64,000 nucleotides of DNA from Epiperipatus broadwayi (lineage: Eukaryota > Onychophora > Udeonychophora > Euonychophora > Peripatidae), in contig JAQFVV010013352.1 in assembly GCA_028023455.1 (NCBI GenBank), positions 64,001 through 128,000 on the forward strand, in the 5' to 3' direction. This document shows positions 63,532-64,000 of this stretch, one piece after another. The position numbers and the translations under genes are program-made. The number at the start of each line of letters is the position of its first letter. Position 1 is the stretch's first letter. The notes beneath the pieces were generated by a model, which did not search any database, was not told where the DNA came from, and saw only the letters and a list, made by a program, of their open reading frames with translations.

Positions 63532-63773
63532 TAGACATATGTTCAATTGAAAAAAAAAATATAAAACTATTCAATAGGGAGGAGAAAGATACAATGAAAA
63601 GGTTAAAAGAAACTGCCCACATGACAATGGAAAATAACTCCATAAGTGAACCTAATATGACTATACATAATGTATAAAAACCATTATTATACTGTACTTT
63701 TAGGAAAAAGTAAGAAATCGGGAGGAAACTCATAGGTAAATATATGAAATTTTTACTCACTATTTTTTTAGGA

Positions 63774-64000
63774 AGGATGACTCACTTGGTTAGAGCATTA
63801 CATTAAAATTCAATATTCAAGAATTTCAAGATCCAGGTTTGATTATCATGTTAGTACTGTCACTGGTCAGACCAACCATACCTGAAGAAGAGAGGAGAAT
63901 AATACCTCTTGAAGTTATTGTGCATATAATAACTTGTGTGCTATTATTAATAGTTGAATGTAATTGGAATATTTAAATGAAGTTAAATTGTTTTAAAGAC
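63774..64000 (+). repeat. tRNA-derived SINE, running off the window
   Basis: Box A context CACTTGGTTAGAGCATTA and box B GGTTTGATTATC lie about 45 bp apart, followed by ACTGTCACTGGTCAGACC, ACCTGAAGAAGAGAGGAGAA and a body ending GTTGAATGTAATTGGAATAT. At least three other pieces of the same family occur in the window (17808-17955, 17956-18070, 63060-63190), which supports a mobile SINE over a chance match. Confidence 0.75.

Overview
The window is 64 kb of strongly AT-rich (by eye about three-quarters A+T), repeat-dense animal DNA. It holds no bacterial-style operons and no rRNA. Spliceosomal-type exons, an RTE-clade LINE, Penelope-like retroelements with GIY-YIG nucleases, Ty3/gypsy remnants, tRNA-derived SINEs and long (TCTA)n, (TA)n and (TAA)n tracts point to a metazoan. 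The mix looks most like a mollusc, perhaps a cephalopod. That placement is inference from repeat style; no species marker is visible.

Host gene. The only convincing host gene lies on the minus strand and is read from high to low coordinates. Exon candidates are 51507-51646, 42316-42374, 35314-35583 and 28237-28509, with introns of about 9.1, 6.7 and 6.8 kb. Intron phases are compatible all along the chain (2, 1, 1). The last two exons each encode one immunoglobulin-like domain. They resemble Ig1 and Ig2 of the Tie/TEK (angiopoietin receptor) ectodomain, including an Ig2 whose YS..Y core lacks the usual second Ig cysteine and ends in TRLIVR. Signal peptide, EGF, FN3, transmembrane and kinase parts were not found, so only a fragment of a long-intron gene is seen. 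The 140-bp first exon has only a weak WD-repeat-like look.

Layout. 0-9 kb: AT-rich sequence, a truncated Penelope-like element (2.2-3.6 kb), a 356-bp tetranucleotide array and a foldback MITE (7.95-8.35 kb). 9.1-12.4 kb: a nearly intact RTE-type LINE, interrupted by one in-frame TGA. 12.4-22 kb: a foldback (17.2-17.6 kb), an inverted SINE pair (17.8-18.1 kb), two 1.1-kb direct repeats (18.1-19.2 and 20.2-21.4 kb) and a gypsy RT scrap (21.5-21.8 kb). 22-37 kb: mostly intron sequence with two Ig exons, a 330-bp foldback, a 1.15-kb pogo/Tigger-like non-autonomous transposon (29.65-30.80 kb) and a GIY-YIG fragment (33.4-33.9 kb). 37.8-41.1 kb: a 3.2-kb inverted repeat with a tRNA-Val-like sequence in its loop. 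42.5-49.1 kb: a degraded gypsy element with both LTRs (43.03-47.89 kb), flanked by copies of another repeat. 50-64 kb: a (TAA)49 tract, a 36-bp hairpin, two 1.3-kb direct repeats around degraded coding sequence, another Penelope-like RT remnant (61.2-62.9 kb), a further GIY-YIG scrap, and a SINE running off the end.

The transposons are mostly decayed. The RTE is the youngest-looking autonomous element. No array, phage or defence system was seen. The most interesting items are the Tie-like exons, the giant foldback with its tRNA-like loop, and the unclassified 54-60 kb element candidate.
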